Assembly: GCF_000621805.1 (NCBI RefSeq)
Contig: NZ_JHXH01000008.1
Location: 54,130-118,129 of the forward strand
Direction: 5' to 3'
Origin: Ruminococcus sp. FC2018
Lineage (GTDB): Bacteria > Bacillota > Clostridia > Oscillospirales > Ruminococcaceae
DNA: 64,000 nucleotides
A program made the translations under genes and the position numbers. The notes under the pieces are model-generated. The model ran no database searches. It worked only from the letters and a program-made list of their open reading frames with translations, and had not been told where the DNA came from. Below, in pieces: positions 33,259-40,922 of the stretch. Position 1 is the first letter of the stretch; every line of letters starts with the position of its first letter.

Positions 33259-34451
33259 AATTTATTGTAAAGGTGCGGGAAAATCTCAACGCTGCGTTTG
33301 AGTATCCCCGTCATGTGGGCAATAGCCACTCCGTAATTTGTAAACGGCACATCCTGGTCCGATGCGCACTTCATACGCAAACTCATTTCCCTTGGGGTAA
33401 GCATACAGCCGCCGCAGTGTATCACCAGTGAATATTGCGAAAGGTCGTCGGGGAACTCTCTGCCGGAGGTGGTTGAAATATCGATCTCCATGCCCGTGTG
33501 CTTTTTCAGCCAGCCGGGTATCTTCACCGTTCCTATGTCACCGCACTGTCTGTGGTGTGTACAGCCCTCTGAGATAAGCACCCTGTCACCGCTTTTCAGC
33601 CTGTCGATAGCTGCCGCACCCTCCACAGCCGTGTCAAGAAAGCCCTTGTACCTTGCCATAAGGATAGAAAACGATGTTAGCATTATACCGGGCGGTGTCT
33701 GTCTGTTTGCCGAGGCAAAAGCCTGGCTGTCGGTTATGACCAGCCTCGGCTTTTTACCAAGAGTCTTTAAAGTGTCCCCCAGCTCTGTGTCCTTGACCAC
33801 TACAGCACAGGCATCTGCATCGAGGATATCCCTTATAGTCTGCTGCTGTGGCAGAATAAGTCTGCCCTTTGGTGCGCTTTCGTCGATAGGCACAACAAGC
33901 ACCACAAGGTCGTTCCTTTCCAGCTTGTCACCGATTATTCTCGCTGCCCGTCCGGGCTTATCTGCCAAAGCACCCAGTTTTTCTTTCAGCTCCTCAATAC
34001 CGTCGCCCGTCTTTGCGCTTACATATGCACAGTTTTCCCCCTGAACCTTACCGCTTACAATATCCGTCTTGTTCACGGCGATTAAAAATGGTATCTGCTT
34101 TTTTTCAAAAAGCTCAACAAGCTCCCTTTCCCATTGACCGATACCCACCTGTGCGTCTGTTACGAGCACAGCTATATCTGTCCGGTTAAGAGCTTTTCTC
34201 GTGCTCTGAACACGCATCTGTCCAAGCTCTCCCTCGTCGTCAAAGCCTGCCGTGTCAATTATGACCACCGGACCCAGCGGCAAAAGCTCCATTGCCTTGT
34301 ACACAGGGTCGGTGGTAGTCCCCGCCACATCCGACACAAGACTAAGCCCCTGGTTTGTCACAGCATTGACAATGCTTGACTTGCCGGCATTTCTTCTGCC
34401 GAAGAAACCGATATGCAAACGCTCCGAAGAAGGAATATCGTTAAGTCCCAT
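33255..34451 (-). CDS. hydF: HydF, GTPase scaffold of [FeFe]-hydrogenase maturation
   Basis: 398 residues from ATG 34451. The GTPase domain has the P-loop FGRRNAGKSS, GTTTDPV, DTAGFDDEG and NKTD. A dimerisation domain follows, then the cluster-binding domain with CTHHRQCGD and HCGGCMLTPREM, the three-Cys signature of HydF. HydF carries the [2Fe] subcluster precursor and delivers it to the hydrogenase. All signatures are intact. It follows the TM1266-type gene by about 190 bp on the same strand and overlaps hydE. Confidence 0.95.
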   Translation of the reverse strand: MGLNDIPSSERLHIGFFGRRNAGKSSIVNAVTNQGLSLVSDVAGTTTDPVYKAMELLPLGPVVIIDTAGFDDEGELGQMRVQSTRKALNRTDIAVLVTDAQVGIGQWERELVELFEKKQIPFLIAVNKTDIVSGKVQGENCAYVSAKTGDGIEELKEKLGALADKPGRAARIIGDKLERNDLVVLVVPIDESAPKGRLILPQQQTIRDILDADACAVVVKDTELGDTLKTLGKKPRLVITDSQAFASANRQTPPGIMLTSFSILMARYKGFLDTAVEGAAAIDRLKSGDRVLISEGCTHHRQCGDIGTVKIPGWLKKHTGMEIDISTTSGREFPDDLSQYSLVIHCGGCMLTPREMSLRMKCASDQDVPFTNYGVAIAHMTGILKRSVEIFPHLYNKL

Positions 34452-34639
34452 ACATCTGCGCTCCCTTTCTTTTGATTTTTCTCTGTCCGTCACGCAATAA
34501 AAAAACAGCTCACCCCGACGGATAAACTGCACACAAAAACCATATGTCCCTACAATGAACATACCCTGTTTTTTTTACATCTATCAAGCTTTCGCCTCAA
34601 TAATTATTTCAGCGTCAGGAGATAATATTTATTCTGTTT

Positions 34640-34888
34640 TTACTGCTTGCCCGAATAGAGAGTCTTTGCCGTCACTCCGCTGATCCTGCCTATCCTGCCT
34701 GCAAGGGTGTTGATCTTATCCTGCGGTGCATCTATCGCCACGCTTATGATGTTGATCCCCTTGTTCCGATAAGGCACTCCCATCCTGCCGATTATAAACT
34801 CACCGTACTCATGCAGCACAGCGTTTATCTGCCCGGCAGCATCATAGTCCTCAGCGATCACGGCTATAACAGCAACTCTCGTTTCCAC
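34640..34888 (-). CDS. TM1266-type iron-only hydrogenase system regulator
   Basis: 82 residues from GTG 34888, chosen because GGAGG precedes it by 6 nt. It is a small ferredoxin-like (ACT/NikR C-domain-like) protein: TRVAVIAVIAEDYDAAGQIN, GEFIIGRMGVPYR, INIISVAIDAPQDKINTLAG. The family (TM1266, putative iron-only hydrogenase system regulator) is regularly found beside hydE, hydF and hydG. It has no DNA-binding domain, so it probably senses a small ligand and acts through a partner. It is the first gene of the string, directly behind the consensus promoter at 34933-34961. Confidence 0.85.
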   Translation of the reverse strand: METRVAVIAVIAEDYDAAGQINAVLHEYGEFIIGRMGVPYRNKGINIISVAIDAPQDKINTLAGRIGRISGVTAKTLYSGKQ

Positions 34889-34932
34889 TATAAACCTCCA
34901 TTCCCGAAAAAGGACCATATTACTACAATTTC

Positions 34933-34961
34933 AATATACCATATTACCGACCCTTTGTCAA
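34933..34961 (-). promoter_or_regulatory. Consensus promoter of the hyd-nitrogenase-like-hyp string
   Basis: Read leftward: -35 TTGACA (complement of 34956-34961), a 17-bp spacer, -10 TATATT (34933-34938), about 40 bp before the GTG at 34888. This is close to the housekeeping sigma consensus and suggests substantial expression. No clear operator was seen. Confidence 0.8.
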
Positions 34962-35008
34962 CAGCATCTGCGCCTTTTAACATATTGTTCTCAGCTTTTC
35001 CTTTTTTA

Positions 35009-35038
35009 TGAATAATGCGTCCGTAAAGGGAAATAATA
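35009..35038 (+). promoter_or_regulatory. Possible sporulation-type promoter of sigG
   Basis: TGAATAA (35009-35015), 16-bp spacer, AATAATA (35032-35038). This resembles sigma-F/sigma-G promoters (about TGNATAA and CATNNTA). It lies about 65 bp before the sigG ATG. Confidence 0.4.
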
Positions 35039-35102
35039 CACATAAGCACCTGCCCTTTTACATAACCAAAGCCGTCAACGGCAGAATAAAAAGGGTGATG
35101 AT

Positions 35103-35873
35103 ATGCAGTTCAACAAAGTGGAGATAAGCGGAGTTGATACAAACTCTCTCAAGGTGCTCACCGAGGAGGAGAAGCTTGAGCTTCTGGAAAGGACCAGAAA
35201 CGGCGACAAAAAAGCCAGAGAGGAGCTTATAAACGGCAATCTGCGCCTTGTGCTCAGCGTTTTGCAAAGGTTCACCGGCAGGAGCGATTGCGCCGACGAC
35301 CTTTTTCAGGTAGGCGTTGTGGGACTTATCAAGGCTATCGACAATTTCGACCCCAAGTTTGCCGTCAAGTTCTCATCCTATGCCCACCCCATGATAGCAG
35401 GGGAAGTAAGGCGGTACCTGCGTGACTTCCAGCCCGTAAGAGTCAGCCGCTCCCTGCGTGACCTTGCGTACAAATCCATGCTTGCCAAGGAAAAGCTCAC
35501 CGAGAAGCTGCGCCGTGAGCCTACTCCCACCGAGATAGCGATCGAGACCGGTGAACAGCGCAGCGATATTGTTACCGCCATGGAATCGGTAAGCGAGCCG
35601 CTGTCTCTTTACGACCCGGTGTATTCCGATTCCGGAGACACCCTGTATGTCCTTGACCAGATAAAGGACAGCTGCGACGATAAGACCTGGCTGGACGAGC
35701 TTTCCGTAAAGGAGACCATCGCCGCCCTTAAACCCCGTGAAAAACAAATTCTCTATCTGAGATTTTTCAAAGGCGCCACCCAGATGGAGGTCGCAAAGAC
35801 GATAGGTATCTCCCAGGCGCAGGTCTCCAGACTTGAAAAAGGAGCACTGGACAGGATAAAGGAGCAGTTTTAA
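35103..35873 (+). CDS. sigG: Sporulation sigma factor SigG
   Basis: 256 residues closely matching sigma-G. The start FNKVEISGVDTNSLKVL contains the diagnostic NKVEICGVDT-like element. Region 2 follows (NGNLRLVLSVLQRFTGR, DDLFQVGVVGLIKAIDNFD, KFSSYAHPMIAGEVRRYLRD), then region 3 (PVRVSRSLRDLAYKSM) and region 4 (ETIAALKPREKQILYLRFFK, QMEVAKTIGISQAQVSRLEK). SigG drives late forespore genes, so the organism likely has a sporulation programme. It is transcribed away from the hydrogenase-related string. Confidence 0.93.
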   Translation: MQFNKVEISGVDTNSLKVLTEEEKLELLERTRNGDKKAREELINGNLRLVLSVLQRFTGRSDCADDLFQVGVVGLIKAIDNFDPKFAVKFSSYAHPMIAGEVRRYLRDFQPVRVSRSLRDLAYKSMLAKEKLTEKLRREPTPTEIAIETGEQRSDIVTAMESVSEPLSLYDPVYSDSGDTLYVLDQIKDSCDDKTWLDELSVKETIAALKPREKQILYLRFFKGATQMEVAKTIGISQAQVSRLEKGALDRIKEQF

Positions 35874-35894
35874 AGCTGCTCTTTCTTTATTTTT
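35862..35894 (+). terminator. Terminator overlapping the end of sigG
   Basis: GAGCAG...CTGCTC around the stop codon, followed by TTTCTTTATTTTT. The remaining bases to 36079 are AT-rich and should hold the promoter of the next gene. Confidence 0.7.
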
Positions 35895-36079
35895 CGACTT
35901 GTTTTTTTGTAATTTTTAACAAACTGTAAATTTTCTTTGCTTATATGGCAACTTTATCCGTCGTTGCTCCCTAAAATTTGATTTTCAAGGCAAAATATTG
36001 TATAATTACAAAATATATTGGACGAACCGTAACCATACCCAGCCATACAATACTCATATAAGCAAGGAAAGATATACCG

Positions 36080-36850
36080 ATGAAAACTATCCTTATCGCA
36101 GAAGACTATACAGGGCAGCACTCACGGCTAATAAAAGCTGTCAGTGAGTTTGACTACCAATGCAAGATCTGTAAAAACAGTCCTATTGAGCTAAGTATAA
36201 TACTTGCGGATCTCGTGCCCGACCTTATCATTCTAAATGTGAGCAGGATAGGACTTGACGACCTGCGTGAAATTGTTATGGCTGCAAACGTCAAAGGGGT
36301 GAAATATCCCATAATAAATATAGGCACGTATGAGGATCCCTGGCTGGAGCCGGGAATAAATCTGAAGGAGATAAAAGGCAGCTTTCACCACCCATATGAC
36401 ATACCCACCGTGGTAAAAAGCATAAACAGATTGCTGTTTAACGAGCAGGACGAAAGCACTCGGGGAGAAATGCTGAACAACAAGCTTTACAGCTTGATAC
36501 TCAAGCTCAACCCCTCCAAAAAGCAGCGTGGCAACACCTATATCTGCGACAGCGTAGCAGCGCTGCTCTCCGACCACAGCGGAAAAGTCAGGCTCCACGG
36601 CTACCTGTATGATTACATAGCAAAGAAATACGATACCACCGTAAAAAGCGTGGAGCACTCCATCAGGATTTCCGTAAACAGCTGCTGGAATACCACCAAC
36701 ACAGAGCTTTTGTCCCTTTGCATGAAGGACCTGTATCTGCGTGGAAAGCGACCCACAAACCTTGAATTCATAAACGCCCTTGTCCAATGTTTCTCCGGGG
36801 ATACCACCGCCATTTTTAAGAATAGCCCAAGCCATAAGCTGCATATATAG
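36080..36850 (+). CDS. Spo0A-like protein with degenerate receiver domain
   Basis: 256 residues. The C-terminal half matches the Spo0A DNA-binding domain: GNTYICDSVAALLSDHSGKV, LYDYIAKKYDTTVKSVEHSI, RISVNSCW. The N-terminal half has a receiver-like fold with the acidic pair Glu8-Asp9. The phosphorylation Asp is Asn53 (LIILNVSRIG), and the usual Lys before Pro is His104 (FHHPYD), so normal phosphoryl transfer should not occur. It may be a phosphorylation-independent or ligand-sensing relative of Spo0A rather than the master regulator itself. It lies between sigG and ymxH. Confidence 0.8.
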   Translation: MKTILIAEDYTGQHSRLIKAVSEFDYQCKICKNSPIELSIILADLVPDLIILNVSRIGLDDLREIVMAANVKGVKYPIINIGTYEDPWLEPGINLKEIKGSFHHPYDIPTVVKSINRLLFNEQDESTRGEMLNNKLYSLILKLNPSKKQRGNTYICDSVAALLSDHSGKVRLHGYLYDYIAKKYDTTVKSVEHSIRISVNSCWNTTNTELLSLCMKDLYLRGKRPTNLEFINALVQCFSGDTTAIFKNSPSHKLHI

Positions 36851-36867
36851 TTTCTGAGGTGAAAACT

Positions 36868-37158
36868 ATGATATGCAGCTTTTCCGGTCTCAGAAACAAA
36901 GAAGTTGTGGACCTTCGCTCGGGTATGAAGCTTGGCTTTGTGGACGATGCGGAGCTTGACACTGTGTCGGGTAAAATAGTCTCTCTTGTGGTCTATGGTA
37001 AACCCAGAGCCTTTGGAATAATGGGCAGAGATGACGATATTGTAATAAAATGCACCGACATACAGCTTATCGGCGAAGATATAATCCTTGTGGATTTTGA
37101 GCAAAAGACAATATCCACAAAAACAAAAAGCTTTCTTGTTGAAAATTTGTTAAAATGA
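36868..37158 (+). CDS. YlmC/YmxH-family sporulation protein (PRC-barrel)
   Basis: 96 residues from ATG 36868, with GAGGTG 6 nt upstream. The core FSGLRNKEVVDLRSGMKLGF and VDDAELDTVSGKIVSLVVYG matches YlmC/YmxH, a small PRC-barrel family common in spore formers. Its biochemical role is not known. It begins 17 bp after the Spo0A-like gene and probably shares its transcript. Confidence 0.85.
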   Translation: MICSFSGLRNKEVVDLRSGMKLGFVDDAELDTVSGKIVSLVVYGKPRAFGIMGRDDDIVIKCTDIQLIGEDIILVDFEQKTISTKTKSFLVENLLK

Positions 37159-37172
37159 CGGAGCGATAAAAC

Positions 37173-37201
37173 TTGCAATAAGGTGAAAAATATGGTATAA
37201 T
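37173..37201 (+). promoter_or_regulatory. Promoter of rpsB-tsf
   Basis: -35 TTGCAA (37173-37178), 17-bp spacer, -10 TATAAT (37196-37201). Predicted transcription start near 37208. Confidence 0.8.
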
Positions 37202-37207
37202 ATCAGA

Positions 37208-37334
37208 GCAATTCGCACGGATGCGTTTGTTGCCGTTGGTCCCATTGTAAAATGGGTTGAGGCAAGTGTGACGCTCCGGAGGAAATAAGCACGCCGCAAG
37301 GCGGAAATCAAAAACCAAACAGGAGGTTACTACA
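37208..37334 (+). promoter_or_regulatory. Structured leader upstream of rpsB
   Basis: An untranslated leader of about 125 nt containing CCCATT-GTAA-AATGGG, a CCGCAAGGCGG hairpin and the ribosome site AGGAGG. Ribosomal protein operons are often controlled by binding of one product to such leaders, so S2 autoregulation is possible. I cannot match it to a named RNA family. Confidence 0.4.
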
Positions 37335-38084
37335 ATGGGAGTAGTATCAATGAAGCAGCTTCTTGAGGCTGGTGTACACTTTGGTCACCAGACAAGAAGA
37401 TGGAACCCGAAAATGGCACCGTACATTTTCACAGAAAGGAACGGCATCTACATCATCGACCTGCAGAAGACAGTTAAGAAGCTGGAAGAGGCTTATATGT
37501 TTGTCCGTGATGTAGCAGCACAGGGCGGCGAGGTACTTTTTGTAGGTACAAAGAAGCAGGCTGGCGATTCCATTAAGGAAGAGGCTACCAGAGCTGACGC
37601 TCACTACGTAAACGCAAGATGGCTCGGCGGAATGATGACAAACTTCAAGACCATCCAGCAGCGTATCAAGAGACTTGAGCAGCTCAACAAGATGGAAGAG
37701 GACGGCACATTTGATCTTCTGCCAAAGAAGGAAGTTACAAAGCTCAAGCTGGAGATCGAAAAGCTGGAGAAGTTCCTTGGCGGTATCAAGAACATGAAGA
37801 AGCTCCCCGGAGCACTTTTCGTTGTTGACCCAAGAAAGGAAAAGATAGCTGTTGCAGAGGCTAAGAAGCTGGGTATCCCGGTAGTCGCTATCGTAGATAC
37901 AAACTGCGATCCGGACGACGTTGATTACGTTATCCCCGGAAACGACGACGCTATCAGAGCTGTAAAGCTTATTGCAGGCTGCATGGCTAACGCTATCATC
38001 GAGGGCAGACAGGGTGAAGACGCTGTGGCAAGCGATGAGGAGACCGAAAAGGTAGAGGAAGCAGAGGAAGAGACTGCTGAATAA
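37335..38084 (+). CDS. rpsB: 30S ribosomal protein S2
   Basis: 249 residues: [65 protein letters not shown], and the late [13 protein letters not shown] and [13 protein letters not shown]. These are all conserved S2 segments. The C-terminus is acidic, as usual. AGGAGG precedes the ATG. tsf follows after about 90 bp. Confidence 0.98.
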   Translation: MGVVSMKQLLEAGVHFGHQTRRWNPKMAPYIFTERNGIYIIDLQKTVKKLEEAYMFVRDVAAQGGEVLFVGTKKQAGDSIKEEATRADAHYVNARWLGGMMTNFKTIQQRIKRLEQLNKMEEDGTFDLLPKKEVTKLKLEIEKLEKFLGGIKNMKKLPGALFVVDPRKEKIAVAEAKKLGIPVVAIVDTNCDPDDVDYVIPGNDDAIRAVKLIAGCMANAIIEGRQGEDAVASDEETEKVEEAEEETAE

Positions 38085-38173
38085 TCAATGACAAAGCGCA
38101 GGGCAGATAAGTTTTATAATTTGTCTGCCTTGTTTTGACGAATAAAGGATCTAATCGAATGGAGGAAATATAA

Positions 38174-39094
38174 ATGGGAAAGGTATCTGTACAGGAGATC
38201 AAAGAGCTTATGACAGCAACAGGCGTTGGCATGATGGACTGCAAGAAGGCTCTTGTTGAAACAGACGGCGATATGGAAAAGGCAATCCTTGTTCTTCGTG
38301 AAAAGGGACTTGCTACCCAGGCTAAGAAGAGCGGCAGAGTTGCTGCAGAGGGTATCTGCACAGCTGTTGTCGAGGGTAACGTTGGCTGCGTACTCGAGGT
38401 TAATATCGAGACAGACTTCGCTGCAAATAACCAGGAGTTCAAGGATTTCGTAGCTGCAACCGCAAAGACAGTTATCGAGCAGAATCCTGCCGATGTTGAG
38501 GCTCTCAAGGCTTGCAAGATCGCAGGCGGCGACACAACAGTTGAGGAAGCTCTGCAGAATCTGTTTATCAAGATCAGAGAGAACATGGTCATCAGACGTT
38601 TCAAGAGATTTGAGGGTATCCTCGTTCCTTACGTTCACGGCGGCGGAAGCATCGCTGTTATCGTAAAGCTTGAGTCCGATATCGCTGCTGACAACGCTGA
38701 TCTGCTTGCAGCAGGTAAGGACTGCGCACTCCAGGTAGCAGCTATGAACCCATCTTACCTCAACAGAGCAGCTGTTCCTGCTGATGCACTTGAGGAAGAG
38801 AAGAAGATCCAGCTGGCACAGATGGCTGACGATCCTAAGATGGCTAACAAGCCTGAGCAGGTAAAGATCAAGATCATCGAGGGCAAGCTCGGCAAGTTCT
38901 ATTCCGAGAACTGCCTGCTTGAACAGGCTTTCGTTAAGGACGATAAGCAGACTGTCGGCGCATATGTTGACAGCGTAGCAAAGAAGCTCGGCGGCAAGAT
39001 CGACGTTGTAGAGTACGTTCGTTTTGAGCGTGGCGAGGGCGTTGAGAAGAAGGAAGACAATTTCGCAGACGAAGTTGCTTCAATGATCAAGTAA
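38174..39094 (+). CDS. tsf: Elongation factor Ts
   Basis: 306 residues. An N-terminal UBA-like domain (LMTATGVGMMDCKKALVETD) contains the EF-Tu-contacting helix, followed by the ETDFAANNQEFKDFV core and GKLGKFYSENCLLEQAFVKD. EF-Ts exchanges GDP for GTP on EF-Tu. It is in the standard rpsB-tsf order; GGAGG precedes the ATG. Confidence 0.97.
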   Translation: MGKVSVQEIKELMTATGVGMMDCKKALVETDGDMEKAILVLREKGLATQAKKSGRVAAEGICTAVVEGNVGCVLEVNIETDFAANNQEFKDFVAATAKTVIEQNPADVEALKACKIAGGDTTVEEALQNLFIKIRENMVIRRFKRFEGILVPYVHGGGSIAVIVKLESDIAADNADLLAAGKDCALQVAAMNPSYLNRAAVPADALEEEKKIQLAQMADDPKMANKPEQVKIKIIEGKLGKFYSENCLLEQAFVKDDKQTVGAYVDSVAKKLGGKIDVVEYVRFERGEGVEKKEDNFADEVASMIK

Positions 39095-39109
39095 TATAAA
39101 ACTTATCAT

Positions 39110-39143
39110 AAAGGCTGGCGCAAAAATGCACCAGTCTTTTTTT
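39110..39143 (+). terminator. Terminator of rpsB-tsf
   Basis: AAGGCTGGCGCA-AAAA-TGCACCAGTCTTTTTTT: strong stem and T tract just after the tsf stop. The bases from here to 39315 hold no gene. Confidence 0.85.
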
Positions 39144-39315
39144 ATCACTATTTATGGTCATACACGGTTTCATATCGGATAGTATACAAACATTACACCG
39201 AAGCAACAAATTTAAGCTCCCTTTACCGAAACGGCAGAGGGAGCTTTGTAAGGGTAGTATTATGGAGATCTCATTATTTTTGAGTTACTTGAGCTTTGTT
39301 ACTGTAAGCACCACA

Positions 39316-39606
39316 CTATAAGCTTGCACTTATTGAGATAATAAGACCAAATACTGTTGATGCTATCAATCCTGCGGCAAGTAGTGTTGAACCCGCTTTT
39401 TTCTTACCGGAAGCATAGTAAGCAATGCCCAGAATAATTCCGATTATTGGAATTAGAATGGATCCGGCAATTTCAATACCGGTCGCTTTTCTGTTGTCCT
39501 CAGCCGGCTTTGCCGCTTGCTGTAAATCTTGCTGCGGTACTCCGCAATGAGGGCATATCACCGCCTCATCGTCGATCTCTTTTCCGCACTTTCTGCAAAA
39601 TGCCAT
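39316..39606 (-). CDS. Zinc-ribbon small membrane protein
   Basis: 96 residues. The N-terminal ribbon has CRKCGKEID and CPHCGVPQQ, followed by a short charged linker and two hydrophobic helices (IAGSILIPIIGIILGIAYYA and a C-terminal LLAAGLIASTVFGLIISIS). Such zinc-ribbon membrane proteins are common in Clostridia and mostly of unknown role. GGAGG lies upstream of the ATG. It stands alone. Confidence 0.8.
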   Translation of the reverse strand: MAFCRKCGKEIDDEAVICPHCGVPQQDLQQAAKPAEDNRKATGIEIAGSILIPIIGIILGIAYYASGKKKAGSTLLAAGLIASTVFGLIISISASL

Positions 39607-39738
39607 AAAAATGACCTCCTTTTTATTTTGTTGTCGCCAAACAGTAGGTATCGGCTAGGTGTCATTCTACTATATAATTGTGAACATGTATACTATCTTA
39701 AGATTCAGCCATTGCCTTGTCGTAAATTTGTTTTTTTC

Positions 39739-40356
39739 TTAGGTGAAGATAAATTTAAATACATCCACGTTGTCCATTGTTTTGCTGTGATGTGAAAAAA
39801 AACCGCCAAACTTTGTATTGTCATTTTTGTTAATTGTTACAGCAATAAAAAATGTAAGTTCATTGCCAGAAGGATCAGTTGTAGTTCCTTTAAAAGTATA
39901 ATCATATGCGCTGGAACTATCGGGTGTTTTTGTCCATTTTCCATTGCTCCCAAACCTTTTATCCAGAGACTCCATGAAATCATTACCTGTATAAAATTTT
40001 GTCACTAGATATTTTTCAGAAGATGACATATTACATCCTATTGCAGCTTCCTTATAACGGGTCTTTTTTTCCGTCAATACATACAAATTTGCTTTTCCTT
40101 TAAGTGTAGGTCTGTCGCCCGTTGCCTTGCCTGCAACAGCTTCTGTCTGGCTTGTAGTAGTCGTAGTTGTCTGCTTAGCTGTAGTGGTAGTTGTTGTTGT
40201 AGTTTCAGATGTCGTTTGACTTGTTGTGGTCGTAGTGGTTGTTTCAGTATTTGAACTTGATGAAGATTTTGTCGCTTCGGAGCTTGAATCGTCGCAGGCT
40301 GTCATCATTCCGACAGTAAGTACAGTGGCTAATACCAACGATAAAAACTTTTTCAT
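39739..40356 (-). CDS. Thr-rich secreted lipoprotein
   Basis: 205 residues. A signal peptide MKKFLSLVLATVLTVGMM leads to a lipobox ending TAC, so the chain is probably anchored to the membrane by Cys21. A Ser/Thr-rich linker with long Thr runs (about residues 25-70) follows and may be glycosylated. The C-terminal domain of about 120 residues has no recognised family. The Thr repeats are prone to length change. It is transcribed leftward as a single gene. Confidence 0.75.
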   Translation of the reverse strand: MKKFLSLVLATVLTVGMMTACDDSSSEATKSSSSSNTETTTTTTTSQTTSETTTTTTTTAKQTTTTTTSQTEAVAGKATGDRPTLKGKANLYVLTEKKTRYKEAAIGCNMSSSEKYLVTKFYTGNDFMESLDKRFGSNGKWTKTPDSSSAYDYTFKGTTTDPSGNELTFFIAVTINKNDNTKFGGFFSHHSKTMDNVDVFKFIFT

Positions 40357-40451
40357 AAAATTTTCCTCCTCAAACTATTTTGTTGTCATCTTTCAACAAA
40401 TTTATTATACCACCGCCTGTTCTGTTTGTCAATATTATGACATACAGTATA

Positions 40452-40481
40452 TTTACAAATTATTTGTTCACAATGTATAAT
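40452..40481 (+). promoter_or_regulatory. Promoter placing the start site at the HTH start codon
   Basis: -35 TTTACA (40452-40457), 18-bp spacer, -10 TATAAT (40476-40481). Transcription should begin near 40488, within a few bases of the start codons at 40489-40498, so the message may have no leader. Confidence 0.6.
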
Positions 40482-40488
40482 AAAAACG

Positions 40489-40851
40489 GTGATGCAAATG
40501 AATAACGGCAGAATAATCCCCGATTATAACGCCATTGGCGAAAAGATACGAAGCCGCAGGGCAAAGCTGGGAATGAGCCAGGAGCAGCTTGCAGACCTTT
40601 GCGGCATAACTTCCTCGTATATTGGGCATATCGAACGTGGCTCACGGCAGCTGTCCCTGAATACGGCTATAAGTATTTCGACCGTGCTGGAAATAAGCCT
40701 TGATTATCTTCTGCTTGATGCAAAGGATCAGAACAGTGATGCAAATGTTCTCCAAAGCATTTCGGCAGAGCTTAAAAACCATTCACCCGAGCAGGTGAGC
40801 AAATTCCTCAGCACGATCAAAATTTTAGCGGAGAATATCGACGAAATGTAA
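40489..40851 (+). CDS. XRE-family HTH regulator
   Basis: About 117-120 residues. The HTH is IGEKIRSRRAKLGMSQEQLA, DLCGITSSYIGHIERGSRQL, then SLNTAISISTVLEISLDYLL. The C-terminal helix (SPEQVSKFLSTIKILAENID) may serve dimerisation. Start codons GTG 40489, ATG 40492 and ATG 40498 compete; none has a ribosome site, and the promoter suggests a leaderless message. The target is unknown. It ends at a terminator at 40857-40893. Confidence 0.85.
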   Translation: MMQMNNGRIIPDYNAIGEKIRSRRAKLGMSQEQLADLCGITSSYIGHIERGSRQLSLNTAISISTVLEISLDYLLLDAKDQNSDANVLQSISAELKNHSPEQVSKFLSTIKILAENIDEM

Positions 40852-40856
40852 AAAAA

Positions 40857-40893
40857 TCCTCCTACGGTGATTATACCATAGGAGGTCTTTTTT
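40857..40893 (+). terminator. Terminator after the XRE gene
   Basis: CCTCCTA...TAGGAGG stem followed by TCTTTTTT. It may also act on the convergent kinase gene. Confidence 0.75.
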
Positions 40894-40922
40894 GTCTTAT
40901 GCTGTCGGCATAATTATAATAT

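Noticed and set aside
39739..40356. Thr-repeat lipoprotein as a phase-variable adhesin
   Set aside because: The Thr codons are mixed rather than a simple repeat, and the protein is too small and lacks a wall anchor. A linker is the simpler reading.
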